Assembly: GCF_018320785.1 (NCBI RefSeq)
Contig: NC_054881.1
Coordinates: 17,918,275-17,982,274, forward strand
Direction: 5' to 3'
Length of the DNA: 64,000 bases
From: Cheilinus undulatus
Taxonomy: Eukaryota > Chordata > Actinopteri > Labriformes > Labridae
The notes beneath the pieces were generated by a model that did no database searches, was not told the origin of the DNA, and worked only from the letters and a program-made list of their open reading frames with translations. The first letter of the stretch is position 1. The number at the start of each line of letters is the position of its first letter. A program made the translations under genes and the position numbers. This document shows positions 50,281 to 61,361 of this stretch, in pieces.

Positions 50281-50739
50281 AGGGACTTCTCACAAACTCG
50301 GATTTTCAAGGGTTAGGTTAACAGGCGCTTTCCTGTGGACTGACCTAAGTCAAATTTGCAACTAAATGTTTGTGTCATGAAAACACAGAGTATTTATCAT
50401 CAAGCTGATATGAACGACACTTGGGGCATTTTTGGGTTGGAAACCACATGGGAGTAGGCTACCAGAGGCATATGTGCAAGACATTTCTCTTAGGTGAGGC
50501 TGGCTGCAGACTTGAACTCTCAGACACCCCTTCTAGCAGACTTTACTGTGAGACATCACCTGTCAAAACAGAAATACACCTTAAAATGTTCAGGATAAAA
50601 TCTGATTAATCATTTGGTAAGGTTAGGGTAAGGGTTAAGGTAAGGATACCAAAAGTTAAAAATTAAAAAACAGATCTGCAAAGAAACTAAAAAAAATAAT
50701 CACACTGCTTACTGAACAAGCATGTCCTTAATGAAAACA
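50281..50739. other. noncoding stretch, no gene seen
   Basis: Contains one or two TTAGGG-like words at 50622-50646 (ggttagggtaagggttaagg), too few to be a telomeric tract. Confidence 0.45.
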
Positions 50740-51995
50740 TTCTAACATAGCAAATGTAGCCTAAGTAGCTCTGTCAGCTGTGAATGCGATGTAGCTGGAG
50801 CCACGTAGCTCCAGCTACATTGCTTACACAGCTACATGTAGCTAACATAGCTAAAGCTGATGCCTCATTTCCACATATGTATGCGATTGATGTCTGCATA
50901 TTCATAAATACAGCGCCATGCCTCCTAGCGTTCAATGCAAAGGACCACACTTTCTTATGGATAGATTAAAAGCTGATAAACTACCTGTTGCCACTGGGGC
51001 AAGGATAATAACGGCGTGGTTTTTGCCATCGAGCAGCATGGAATCTGTTTGCTAGAATAACTGAGGGAAAAGAATAACTGAATAAGTTGGCCAACCAGAA
51101 AAGCTGCATTTAATGTAAGGCCATATGACCAGCCAAACTAGCTAGCTAAGCGTACTTGTTTAGCGATTCAAATGTTAGTTTATATGATAAATTTGCTGTT
51201 TTTTAAATATAGCAATCCCTTCAAACTCCTGACTTAAATCTATGAAAATACCAAAATGATTATACAGCACTTCATACCAATAAATCATGATGTTTTTCAT
51301 ATCAAATTGCTTTATATGACTGCAGTTCATATAAAGCTGATAAATATGACTCATCATAGCTTGTTATCTATTTAGCAGTATGGTCAGCCAGCACACTGCC
51401 TACAGTCTCTACAAAATCTGCCAAAAAGTTAAATTTTTTCAGCGTACTTGCGGCACATTCGGGACAAAAATATTATGGCAGAGAGGAGGTTCACAGGCAC
51501 GTCAGAGATCAAGGAGATTCCTTAAAGGGATCAATGAATTTCCTGTTAGCTTACCTCCATAACCATATGCCTTAAACGAGGCGTGTTATGTGCGCAACAT
51601 ATGTAGTTACGTGAGCTTTAGTTACACTTGCTAAAGCTCATGTTGCTAAAGCTAATTTAGCTAAAATGGCTTACAACGTAATGTTAACTACATAGCTAGC
51701 AAAGCCATGTTGGTTTGAGCTAAAGCTAACGAAGCTAAAGCAAACCACCATTAGCATATCTAGGCTATTTCTAATTTCTACACATTGCCTAATTTAATCC
51801 CTGGTAAAAGCTCTGACCTTTTTCATTGTTTTATTTATGAACTGCTGCTCAATCTGTAAAGTTTGCAAAGTAGTTATTTCATGAATAAAGTCGTTTTTTT
51901 TTTTTTAATTCCAAATCTGGATATTTTTTCCCACAAATTACATCTCTTCCATTCTGGCAGAAACAGAAACTCACACTAAGGGACTGTGTAAGGGG
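50740..51995 (+). repeat. AGCTA-rich array, copy 2, interrupted
   Basis: AGCTA-type sequence at 50740-50860 and 51595-51750, with non-repetitive sequence between (50860-51595, including a short AGCTAGCTAA at 51140). The tail at 51727-51990 (GAAGCTAAAGCAAACCACCA, GACCTTTTTCATTGTTTTAT, TCATGAATAAAGTCGTTTTT) is the counterpart of 44870-45150, so both arrays belong to one repeat family. Confidence 0.7.
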
Positions 51996-53849
51996 ATGTT
52001 CTGGGAGCTACAGTCTGCAACTGTCCCCATTTAATTTAAAGGAATTATAGCAAGTAAACAAAATATTTTAAAGCATATTTTTCAACAGTAACAATACCAG
52101 AGAATTATTTAATTTCATTTCATAACACAGTGATCCAGTCATTGTTTCAGTATGTCTGTAGGGACATTTATTGAAGCACATACACTGCATTTTTAACCAT
52201 AAATTGAACCAGTTTAAGTACATTGCACTATTCACAACAAAACTTTAAAAATTAATTAGCCCTATGTGGCTATATTATTGTTACATTTACCATTAAGGGT
52301 TATGGGAAGATTCACTCAAGAGAGATCATGTTTATAAAAAAAACTTAAATGTTGATTAATTTTGCTTTTAAATAAGTACTTTGTTGAAATGAGGTGGAAG
52401 CCTATTCGAACTGAAAATTCCTGCAGCACATGAAGGCAGCTTGAGGCGTGCATGGTTTCCCTTTTATCCAGTTTGACAGAACGTGAGAACACTGGGTCCT
52501 AACACCTCCAGTTTTCTCTCTCATTCACTCAGGACTAAATGTTCAACAGGTGTGAGCACAAACAATTCACAAACCAATATTAATAAGCAAAAAATCCTCA
52601 AAATGGGGGAAAATAATGATTTTCTGACTCAAAGCACTGAGATAATAGCAGTAAAACAAATCAAGCACTGTGAATTTAACTGTAATATGTGCTTCTATGT
52701 GTTGTATGGAGCTAGTAAAAATATAAGAGGTCTGTGCTAAACATCTTTTGCAGGAGTGTTACCTTGTTTTTTCAAGAATATGATGTCAAAACTGAAAGAT
52801 ATGTACAAGAAAAAAAAATACACAGCAATTTTCACCTAAAAATGCATAAATAGGTTGAAGTGGGGGAAAAATTAAACAACTTTTGATCCCCAAAGACTCC
52901 TTCACATTAAAACATTACCAGATTTGGACTTTTTTTCTGTTAGCTGTCAAACCACTTCCCTCCTTGGCTCCAGCTACTCTCCTCCTTCATTTAATGTTTT
53001 CTGGCTACATCCTGGTCATCATGGACACTGTCTGCCTCTGAAAGCACAAGAGGCAGCCAATAAAATGCTCCATCAGTTCCTGTAGATGTCCACACTCGTG
53101 TTGATAACAGTGATTATAACTGACATGTAGTCTATATATGAAGCCTGTATTGCACATGTGTGTTTCCTTGCAGTCTTGGGCTATGTTTTCATGTCTCTGT
53201 ATACTGTATGTATGTTTTAAGTAGGCTATGCTTCAGCGAATTCACATTTGATCATGCATGTGCTGATGTAAAGCTTGGTTGCCATGGAGACCTGCGGGTG
53301 GATTGAGTGTGTCATGGTTCTCTGGTCCAATTATTCTGGAGACATAGGAACTGTCACATCATGTTAAAGCTTCTGTGAGGACTTTTTAGATGGTTATAAA
53401 ACAGACTGGCATTAATATTAATGCCCCTATATGACCTACAAAAGCAAGCCAGCATCAAGAGTGGTAAAATGTAGTTCTTTGAATGCTTGTAACCACTGCT
53501 GCAGGGCTGTTGTGAGCTGTAACATGGTGTAGATGCAGCCTTTGTTGACCTTTTTCACAGCAGGAAATAGCTACAAGGAAGTTTACATTAAAGGAAGCTG
53601 GGGAATTTTCATCTGCAAAGAAGATGCTTCACTTTGTCCATTGGGACTTCCAGAATGGACACAAATCAGATGCACTAGTGGGTAGTGTTCCATGTACATG
53701 AGCTGCATGAGTTCCAGTCTGGCCACCCACGTATCACTTTAAGAGTGGCTCCTTTCCTGAATGCCACCCCATCTCTTTTCCCTGTTTCTTACTCTGTCTA
53801 CTGTCCTCATCAATAAATGGATGAATAAACATACCTTTGACAAAACAAT
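51996..53849. other. noncoding stretch, no gene seen
   Basis: An 85-codon frame at 52483-52740 has no recognised domain. Nothing else supported. Confidence 0.45.
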
Positions 53850-54880
53850 GCAGTTCAAAAATGCTAATTTATGAAAAACAAAACTGAATTATCACATTGA
53901 CCTAAGTACTCAGACCCTTTACTCAGTACTTAGGTGAAGCAACTTTGGCAGCAATTACAGTCTTGAGTCTTTTTGAATATAATGTAACACAACCTTTGCA
54001 AATCTTAAGGGATTTCTGCATTCGGCAAATCCTCTCAAGCTCAGTCAGGTTGGATGGGGACTGTCAATGGACAGACGTTTTCAGTTCCCTCCAGAGATTT
54101 TCACTAGGGTTCAAGTCAGGGCCCTGGCTGGGCCACTCTTCACAGAGTTGTCCCTAAGCCACTCCTGTGATGTCTTGGCTGTAGGTAATTGCCATGTTGG
54201 ATGGTGAACCTTCGGCCCAGTCGGAGGTCCTGAGCGCTGTGGAACAGGCTTTCTTTGAGAATGTCTATGCTCTTTGCTCCATTCAGCTTTCCCTCAATCC
54301 AGACCAGTCACCATGCAGCTGAAAAGCACCCCCACAGCATGATGCTGCCACCACCATGCTTCACTGTTGGGATGGTATTTGGCAGGGGATAAGCAGTGCT
54401 TGGTTTCCTCCAGATATAATCCTTAGAATTGAGGCCAAACAGTTCAATCTTGGTCTCATCAGACCAGAGAAACTTGTTTCTAACAGTCTGAGAGTCCTTT
54501 GGGTGTTTATTTTGCAAACTCCGAGTGGGCTTTCACTGAGGAGAGGCTTCTGTTTCAACACTCTGCAATAACCCTAGATCAGTGGAAGGCTGCAGTGATG
54601 GTTGTCCTTCTGGAACATTGTCCCATCTCCACACATAATCTCTGGAGCTCAGTCAGAGTGATCCCCGGGTTCTTGGTCACGTCTCTTACTAAAGCTCTTC
54701 ACCCCCTGGTTGCCCAGCTTAGCCAGGTGACCAGCGCTTGGAAGATTTCTGGTTATGCCAAACATCTTCCACTCAGTATGGATCACATCCACTGACTGCA
54801 TACCAAAATGTAAAGCAATTTCTTCTTTAATCTGAATTGAAGCCAGAACAGACTCTGTTTCTATGGTTGCCATGTTCCTG
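53850..54880 (-). mobile_element. Tc1-like transposon, near complete but dead (family A), minus strand
   Basis: Reading the minus strand from about 54880 down: a helix-turn-helix segment (EEIALHFG...TEWKMFGITRNLPSAG), a degraded linker, [20 protein letters not shown] (near 54450), a [15 protein letters not shown] block (near 54308-54355), a catalytic-domain remnant near 54190-54130, and the 3' tail 'gggtctgagtacttaggtca' near 53920. Multiple frameshifts break it. It has the longest span of family A here, but terminal repeats are poorly preserved. Confidence 0.85.
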
Positions 54881-55189
54881 TGGCATCATGCCCAAGATGA
54901 AAAGCTCAAATATAATCATGTTGAGTAGTTATACTCTATGTTGTTTATCAAATAAATATTACGATGTTACTTTATCCCGTTCTGATTAAAAAGCGACTTA
55001 AAGGAAGTAGATAATGAAAAATCCATTAAAGATCAGACCACATTTCGTATTAAAAACATGTTTGTTGTTGTTAGCTACCATAAGATCACTGCTAAAATTT
55101 GCATTCAACCACTTCCTTGTAAAGATTTACAAACATCTGTTCATCATGGACACCTTGGAAAAGTTGGGTATTATAAAAATGCCATTGTT
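54881..55189. other. noncoding stretch, no gene seen
   Basis: No feature recognised. Confidence 0.4.
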
Positions 55190-55350
55190 AAGGCTGGTTT
55201 TGCTCAATTAATAGAGCACCTATAGTACTCGACATACTGGTCGGTGGCTTAAGTCCAGGTCCTGTTTAGTGCATGTCTTCTCCCACTTATTTACCCAAAA
55301 TTTCCTATCCCTCTCCAGTTTTCCTTTTCAAAAAGACCCCAAAATAACTT
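55190..55350 (+). repeat. tRNA-derived SINE
   Basis: A tRNA-like head with a recognisable box A region (ttttgctcaattaatagagc) and a degraded box B (cttaagtccaggtcc) is followed by 'gtgcatgtcttctcccactt' and a tail ending in 'aaaaagaccccaaaataa'. This arrangement is that of common teleost tRNA-SINEs. It is too diverged to be a functional tRNA gene. Confidence 0.65.
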
Positions 55351-55409
55351 TAAAAAAATATGTATCAGTGTTAATGTTCAGCATATTTTTAAGCATCAAC
55401 ATGCTCAGT

Positions 55410-55515
55410 GGGGGCTGCATGGCGGCACAGGGGTTAGCGCTGTTGCCTCTCAGAAAGAAGGTCCTTAGTTTGCATCCCGGTCAGGGCCTTTCTGTATATG
55501 GTTTGGTTGTTGTTT
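55410..55515 (+). repeat. SINE-like 'GGCGGCACAGGGGTTAGCGC' repeat
   Basis: Ordered words catggcggcacaggggttag, ctgttgcctctcagaaagaa, ggtccttagtttgcatcccg and gtcagggcctttctgtatatgg match a very common teleost interspersed repeat, in diverged form. Confidence 0.65.
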
Positions 55516-56508
55516 CCTGTTTTCAGGCTGGTACCTCATTAATTATTCATCTTGATTAATCATTTTACTCATATTAATAGTCATAATATTGGACCCATAA
55601 ACACAGTAAAATAAATAGTTGGAGGCAGAGTTTAATCTTCAGACCAAAGTAAGAACACAAGCAATTATCCCATTTAGAACCTCCAAAAACCCAAAGGACT
55701 TCCTGAAAAAATGCACAGAATTTTATTGTTTACTTTGGTAATTTCTCAGCCTTCCTAGCAGACCAAGACCTGATGACATAAACATGTCTGAATGCTTAAA
55801 CCCTTGCCTTTAGCGGTAAATTATTACCTTAAAATTTATTACCATTATTTAAATCATCAACAAATCAAATCAATATATTTTAGTAAATCAACATGATTTT
55901 AGTGAATCATGTTGTGTGTCTTAGAAACAGAGATTGTTCAAAATGCACAGATGTTACCTACAGTTTTAAAAGTATACACATGCAAATGTTGCACCCAGTC
56001 TAAATGATTTAAATCCAAAACCATTAAACTTCTAGTAAACTCACGAGGCAAGAAGTCTGGACCGAGGCAACCAGCAAGAGAACACAACTGCCAGCATGGG
56101 GTAGGAAAACACTGAGTATAAATACACGGACAATGAGAGGAAACAAGATATGATTAAGGCCATTATGGAGGGTTGAGTCACAAGTTGGAAAGCAAGGGGA
56201 GCGACATGTGGAGAACAGTGACAGGAGTTTTGAAATTAAAACAGGAAGTCACAATAAAAGACTGAGAGGAAAATAAAATCACTGCAGGTAACTTGAGCAA
56301 TCATGTCACTAAGCACTGATGGACCCAGGAGGCAAATGGACCTTCTAGATTCTCTTATGGTAGATAAACATGATGAGACTTCTATGGTGCTGTCTAAGTG
56401 GAGAAAACTGGACAAAATGGCGCTTACATCCAAAGTGCCTTTTTGACAGAATTGACAAGATGACATTTTTGCCATGCTGAATGAGGATAAAATAAAATAT
56501 GACTAAGT
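55516..56508. other. noncoding stretch with small perfect hairpin
   Basis: No gene. A perfect 10-base stem (CAACATGATT / AATCATGTTG, 6-base loop) sits at 55889-55914. It has no T-run or neighbouring gene, so no function is assigned. Confidence 0.4.
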
Positions 56509-57990
56509 AATTGATTCCCAAACTGGGGTCCAAGTACCCCTGTGGGAGGGCACTAAATATCTCAGGAGGGGCACGGGGCTCTGTCTGCTCAGACATCATC
56601 AAAATTTGATGTGCATTTATTCTTTTAAAACCACGATTAGACATAATGTATGGCAGGGCCACCCAAAAGATTTAAAAATAAAGAGGATCCAAAATTTTTG
56701 AGATTATAAAGTCAGATATTTACAAGAAACCAAACTGAGTATTTCAGAGTTTAAAAAGCAGAAATATATGAGAAAAAAGCTTGTAATTTTCAAGTTTAAA
56801 TAGCCATAGACACTGACCTTAACAAAAAAAAAATCAAGATTTTTTAATTTACAATATTACCAAGATGTAAATTTACATGAAAAGAAACTAAACACAGCAG
56901 TTGGATAGCACCAGTTTACAAAAATGTCTCTAATATACCTAGAGGATAACAATAATTCTTAACCTTACAAAGCAGATGGATCCTCCCGTTTCTGTTTCTG
57001 GCAAATCCATCTTGCAAGCTCCCATCTGAACCATTTGGGCCCAGTTAGAAAGTGACAGGACCAATCAGCGACAAGGGGCAGTACTTTCGGGCATGGCGGA
57101 GTCGTGATGTATGCAAACAGCGAGAAGAAGGGGCCGTGCCATTATGGCAGAAGAAATTAGAATGGATGCTGCTAAATTGCCAGTTTTATCAGAACTTGAC
57201 GACATTTCTTCGTTAAAAGAAGAACAAAGAACAGCAATGAATTTCTTTCTTTTCAAAAATATCAAAAGTCTAGTACTGACATGTCTACAGTCGCTATGGT
57301 TTGTGTTATGCTTCTATCTATGGAGTTTATTCATCTGTAGCGGCGCATTTTGGTTTGAGGCCTAGACGTCACGTGTTTTGTTGCTCTGATTGGCCCGTAA
57401 AGATGTGACAGAACGTTCATCCAATTACCCTTCAAGTTCTTTTCCAAAGGCTCTGCCTTTTCCCAAATGCTGTGTATGAAAGGTTTATCAGATGGATGTG
57501 TTAAACAAATCAATCTGGCGTGTCAGGTTAGACAATTCTGGCCTGATATCACAATTATTTCCTTATTGATCAGTCCTAATAAGAAGCATTGTTTGATTAG
57601 GCTCTCAACTGCAGTACTAGGCAAGGAAAATGGATTCATGGTAAAAATTTGCATGCAGTCAGCTTTTTTGACATTATAAGTTCTAAAATTCCAAGTTGTG
57701 GTTCACGTGAATATACAACTTTAAGGGTAAAAGTCTTGCAAATTTAAGGCCGTTTAAACTTGAAAATGATGGATCCTATCCATATCATTTTATATTTTAA
57801 AGTGGCGCAAATAATGAATAGTTTATACATCAATCACTTGGCAAGAGCCTGATGTGTAAGTACACCCGTTGTGTTGGGATTTTCTGGAAGATGTAAATCA
57901 AAATTTTTGTTTGATGTTTCCAAGAGGTCCTGGGGGGCTTAGCTTTTCTTAGATTTGAGTGGGGGGAGGTAAAACTGTTGAGAACCACAG
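56509..57990. mobile_element. possible hAT-type element with nested helicase repeat
   Basis: The left text ttgattcccaaactggggtc...cccctgtgggagggcac, and the reverse complement of the right end, ctgtggttctcaacagtttt, are both of the 'cagtggttcccaaactggggtc' type. The right sub-terminal text (gaggtcctggggggcttagc, agatttgagtgggggg) also fits. No target duplication was seen and the ends may belong to different insertions. The RecQ-like repeat lies inside. Confidence 0.4.
57055..57530 (+). mobile_element. RecQ-like helicase repeat, deleted copy
   Basis: A plus-strand frame (from the ATG at 57144) reads MAEEIRMDAAKLPVLSELDD, ISSLKEEQRTAMNFFLFKNI and ends soon after. By comparison with multi-copy fish RecQ-like proteins (recalled), the KEEQR segment is the Q-motif region just before Walker A, which is lost here. 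The 3' part (ttgttgctctgattggcccg at about 57379, atccaattacccttcaagtt) matches the tail of the 13.0-13.6 kb copy. Best read as an internally deleted relative of that repeat rather than a gene. Confidence 0.6.
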
Positions 57991-58024
57991 ATAAAACTGT
58001 ACAACATGCCCCCTTACAATACAT

Positions 58025-58320
58025 TTTAAGTTGACTAAATTTGACAAAGTGCCCTCTAATGGGACATTATTCGACAAAGTGCCTTCTCCGGTGTCCTCTA
58101 AGTGGTGTAACCTGGACAAAATGCATAATGCCTTTTAAGCAGACAAACTTTGACAACATGTCTTTGTTGGCACCTGTTGAAGGACAAGTTTCGATGAAAT
58201 GCGCAAGTGAACCAAAATTTGGCAAAGTCCCTCCTTCGAGGCCCCCTAAATGGACAAAATTGGACAAAGTGCTCCCTTTTGCACATGTCCACTCTAGTAG
58301 GAAAACTCGGTAAAGTCCAA
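58025..58320. repeat. degenerate GGACAAA-rich tandem repeat
   Basis: Repeated words of the type 'tggacaaaattggacaaagtgc' and 'ttcgacaaagtgccttct', separated by C/T-rich spacers, in units of about 30-45 bases. A related short block (actggacaaaatggcgctta) occurs at 56408-56430. Confidence 0.6.
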
Positions 58321-58653
58321 TAAATTCCTCATTATTGAGTTAGTTCTTACTAACATACTACCTTAAGTATCTGTATGAAATAACATAGCTCAATAGTTAA
58401 TGTTTTCTCATCTGTTTTTACACAGTTTAGTAAGTTTATTCACATAATGAAAACATTTTATCTTTACCAGAGTTCCTTGTTATTCCACTATATATGTATT
58501 TTTAATTTTGAGCAATGGTGCCCTACTGTATACAGCAGGTTCCCTTTTTATTATTTTCACCCCTGTCCCTCAAACATCCTGAGTCTGCTACTGTCAATTG
58601 TCAACTGTAAATTTCAATATCTGTAGCATCAGTCTGCTACGGAATTGAAAATA

Positions 58654-58689
58654 GTGAAGGGGGTCTGAATACTTTCTGAACGTAATGTA
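58654..58689 (+). mobile_element. orphan Tc1-type 3' end
   Basis: The text gtgaagggggtctgaatact, then ttctgaacgtaatgta, matches the conserved right terminus of a Tc1-like family different from the other copies in this window. No transposase is attached. Confidence 0.6.
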
Positions 58690-59374
58690 GACAATTTTCA
58701 GTATCGCATGTCAAATTAGTCCTACAGCTTCTTAAAAAGTGAAAGTAATTACCTGAATATATGGAAGGTGTTTTGGATATTGTATAAAGCAGCCTTGCTG
58801 TACTATATGTCAGAAGTGCTGCTGCTGTGTTGTGTATTTGTTCTGTACAAACTTCCTTATTTTCCTTTAACCTGCTGATCAAAAGGGCAGTCTGAGTGCA
58901 CTTTAGCTATTGTAAGTGATTTTATATGACAAAATATCATACATATCAGCTTTAAAATCCAGTCATAGTTGGTCATGTCCGCTTAAATTAGAAGGAAAGG
59001 TTTATTATGTTAATATTTTGCCCCACACTGCTCCCTTTATCTTGTAAACAGGCGATAAGCACATGCTGACTGGCTGCAGCCACTCCTCTTCCTTGAATGA
59101 ATCAGAGCTTTGTAACTCCTCCCTCCTCTTCCTGCTTTCCAACAGCAGGCCCCATTCATGCCGTCTGTATATTTCTTACTTCCCGCCTCTTTCGCAGATC
59201 TAACAGAATACAGATGGGTGCCACAGGCTGTAAAAGTGAAGCCTCATTCACTGCAGATCAGCAAGAAAATGTGATGAAAGGGACCCAAGCTTTGGTTTGG
59301 ATCGCTTCTCAGTTTGTTATCTGAAATGAGTAAGTGAAACTATTTCATTCTGAGCATCTGCTTTCGTGGGGGAA
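58690..59374 (+). other. upstream region of the TRIM gene
   Basis: No gene in 58690-59040. The TRIM promoter and 5' untranslated region should lie in about 59040-59374. There is a CT-rich block (59110-59140), 'ttcgcag' at 59191-59197 and 'gagtaagtg' at 59327, so an upstream spliced leader exon is possible. A GTGAAACT word at 59334 resembles half of an interferon response element but is not convincing alone. Confidence 0.35.
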
Positions 59375-60268
59375 ATGGCGCAGCAGCAAAAAGTCATGGA
59401 TCAGAAAAAACTTTGCTGTTCGATCTGTTTGGATCTGCTGAAGGATCCGGTGACTATTCCCTGTGGGCACAGCTACTGTATGAAGTGTGTTAACAGCCAC
59501 TGGGATGAAGAGGAAGAGAAGAAAGTTTACAGCTGTCCTCAGTGTCGAAAGACAGTGTCTCCGAGGCCTGTCCTGGTGAAAAACACCATGTTAGCAGATC
59601 TAGTGGAGGAGCTGAAGAAGACCGAACTTCAAGGTATTTCAAGTGAGCACTGCTATGCTGAAGCTGATGATGTGGCTTGTGATTTCTGCACTGGGAGAAA
59701 GATTAAAGCTGTGAAGTCGTGTCTGCAGTGTCTGGTCTCTTACTGTGAGCAGCACCTCCAGCCTCACTACGAATCCCCGGCCTTCAGTAAACACAAGCTG
59801 GTCGACCCTTCAAAGGAGCTTCAGGAGAACATCTGTCCTCGTCACGGTGAGATAAAGAAAATTTTCTGCCGGAGTGATCATCAGTGCATCTGTATTCACT
59901 GCTCCATAGCTGAACATAAAGACCATAACACTGTCTTAGCCTTGACAGAGCGGATGGAGAGGCAGCTGGAGCTGGGGACAAACCGTCAAATGATCCAGCA
60001 GAGAATCAAAGGTAGAGAGAAGGAAGTAAAGGTGCTTCAAGAGAGATTAGAGGCGATCAATCGCTCTGCGGACAAAGCAGTGAAGTACAGCGACAAGATC
60101 TTCAACCAGTTGTCACGTCTGATAAAGAATAAAAGCTCTGATGTGAAGCAGCAGATCAGATCCCAGCAGAAAACTGAAGTAAGTCTGGCTAAAGAGCTGA
60201 AGAAGCTTCGATCACGGAGATCACCACACCCAGTTTCTACAAAATTACCCCTCACTGTCATGTCTTAA
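59375..60268 (+). CDS. TRIM-family E3 ubiquitin ligase, RING/B-box/coiled-coil part (frameshifted gene)
   Basis: A 297-residue frame from the ATG at 59375, in the position expected for the family start. The RING finger has all C3HC4 ligands (C15, C18, C30, H32, C35, C38, C54, C57), with CSICLDLLKDPV and PCGHSYC blocks. A B-box1-like Cys/His cluster follows at about 102-140, then a complete B-box2 (C154, H157, C165, D168, C173, C176, H181, H184) and a coiled coil at about 190-275. Proteins of this group transfer ubiquitin and in fish form a large, often antiviral, family resembling TRIM16/TRIM25 and finTRIMs; exact orthology cannot be set. The frame ends at TAA (60266-60268) with an out-of-frame tail from about residue 277, because a deletion removed the end of the coiled coil and shifted the frame before the B30.2 domain. 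It is either a pseudogene, a truncated RING-only protein, or an assembly error. Confidence 0.85.
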   Translation: MAQQQKVMDQKKLCCSICLDLLKDPVTIPCGHSYCMKCVNSHWDEEEEKKVYSCPQCRKTVSPRPVLVKNTMLADLVEELKKTELQGISSEHCYAEADDVACDFCTGRKIKAVKSCLQCLVSYCEQHLQPHYESPAFSKHKLVDPSKELQENICPRHGEIKKIFCRSDHQCICIHCSIAEHKDHNTVLALTERMERQLELGTNRQMIQQRIKGREKEVKVLQERLEAINRSADKAVKYSDKIFNQLSRLIKNKSSDVKQQIRSQQKTEVSLAKELKKLRSRRSPHPVSTKLPLTVMS

Positions 60269-60986
60269 TAAGTCTTCAGACTCATCCAGCATCAGCATCA
60301 GGCCTCTGGGGTTCTTTGAAGATGCAATGACGGCTATATCAGAGGTCAGAGATAAAATACAGGGCGCTCTGAGTGCTGCGTGGACCAAGATAACACAAGC
60401 AGTGCGACCAAGGGAAGTTTTACAAGAACCAAAAACCAGAGCCGAGTTCTTGAAGTACTCATGCGAAACCACCCTGGATCCAAAAACAGCAAACGCACGG
60501 CTGGTACTGTCTGAAGGAAGCAGAAAAGCCACAGTAAGCAGTGAGGCCCAGACTTATTCCAGTCATCCAGCCAGGTTTGTGGACATGTTTCAGGTCCTGA
60601 GCAGAGAGAGTCTGAGCAGCCGTCACTACTGGGAGGTGGAGAGAGGCACATCTGAGGTGTCAGTCGCAGTCACGTATCAGGATGTCAGCAGAACAGGATA
60701 TGAAAGCGGATTTGGAAATGATGACAAGTCCTGGGCTTTGGAGTGTTTCAACAACAGTTATCAGTTCAGACACAACAGCAGCAGCACTCTCATCTCTGGC
60801 CCTCAGTCCTCCAGAATAGGAGTGTACCTGGACCACGGCGCTGGCGTTCTCTGCTTCTACGTCTCTGAAAACATGACTCTCCTCCACAGGGTCCAGACCA
60901 CGTTCACTCGGCCGCTCCATCAGGGACTTGGTGTTTTTGCTACTGACAGTCGAGTTTCTGCTGCTGAGTTCTGCAAGCTGGAGTAG
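60201..60986 (+). pseudogene. PRY-SPRY (B30.2) half of the same TRIM gene, out of frame
   Basis: This frame is open from just after a TGA at 60198 to the TAG at 60984-60986. It begins with family-type linker text (DHHTQFLQNYPSLS, then SDSSSISIRPLGFFEDAMTA), an ISEVRDKIQGAL helix, and a full B30.2 domain: PRY with KTRAEFLKYS and LDPKTANARL, then SPRY with SSRHYWEVE, KSWALE, SRIGVYLDH, GVLCFY and a final EFCKLE. The domain gives ligand recognition in TRIM proteins. Relative to the upstream frame it is displaced: ATG to final stop is 1612 bases, not a multiple of three. A separate start at 60327 would give a 219-residue B30.2-only product, but nothing indicates it is used. The domain itself is undamaged, so the break looks recent. 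Confidence 0.8.
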
Positions 60987-61001
60987 ATTAAAAGGTCCAC
61001 T

Positions 61002-61340
61002 GTCATGCCTTTTTAGTCAAATTTTGAGTAGTTTCATAAATGGTCATTTCTTTGCTCAAACTTGGCGGCAGGTCTGTGGTCATGTCTTTTTAGTCAAATT
61101 TGAGTAGTTTCAAAATTGTTCCATTTTCTCTTAAATTCTACAACAGGTCCATGGTCATGACATTTTGGTCATATTTTGAGTCGTTTACAAAATGTTTGAT
61201 TTTTTGTTCGAATTTGACAACAGGTCGGCAGTCATGCCTTTTTGGTTGACTTTTGAGTAGTTTAAAAAATGGTTGATTTTTATACTCAAATATGGCAACA
61301 AGTTTGCAATCATGCCTTTTTGGTTGATTTTGGGCTGTTT
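61002..61340 (+). repeat. 77-bp tandem repeat directly after the TRIM stop
   Basis: Units start with (G)TCATGCCTTTTTAGTCAAA-like text at 61002, 61079, 61154, 61231 and 61309, giving periods of 77, 75, 77 and 78 bases. Each unit also carries TTTGAGTAGTTT and GCAACAGGTC-like blocks. The array starts 16 bases after the stop codon, so it would form the 3' untranslated region. Confidence 0.85.
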
Positions 61341-61361
61341 TTTATTATTATTATTATTATT
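61341..61361. repeat. (TTA)n microsatellite
   Basis: About six to seven TTA units at the end of the 77-bp array. Confidence 0.85.

Noticed and set aside
50622..50646. Possible interstitial telomere (TTAGGG)
   Set aside because: Only one or two imperfect units are present, and they are mixed with TAAGG words.
55190..55262. Possible tRNA gene
   Set aside because: Box A and B text is degraded, no cloverleaf can be drawn, and the SINE tail shows it is a retroposon.
55889..55914. Perfect 10-base hairpin as a terminator or RNA element
   Set aside because: No neighbouring transcript or T-run; short palindromes are expected in AT-rich DNA of this length.
59334..59350. Interferon-response-like GAAACT word upstream of TRIM
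   Set aside because: Only a half site, and it lies within about 40 bases of the ATG. Not enough for a regulatory call.
59366..59374. Upstream GTG as start of the TRIM frame
   Set aside because: The ATG at 59375 matches the family start and fits eukaryotic initiation; GTG adds only three residues.
60179..60250. GTAAGT in the TRIM coiled coil as a donor of a tiny intron that would fix the frame
   Set aside because: Any acceptor would leave an intron of about 50 bases, and the GTAAGT coincides with normal family codons (Glu-Val-Ser).
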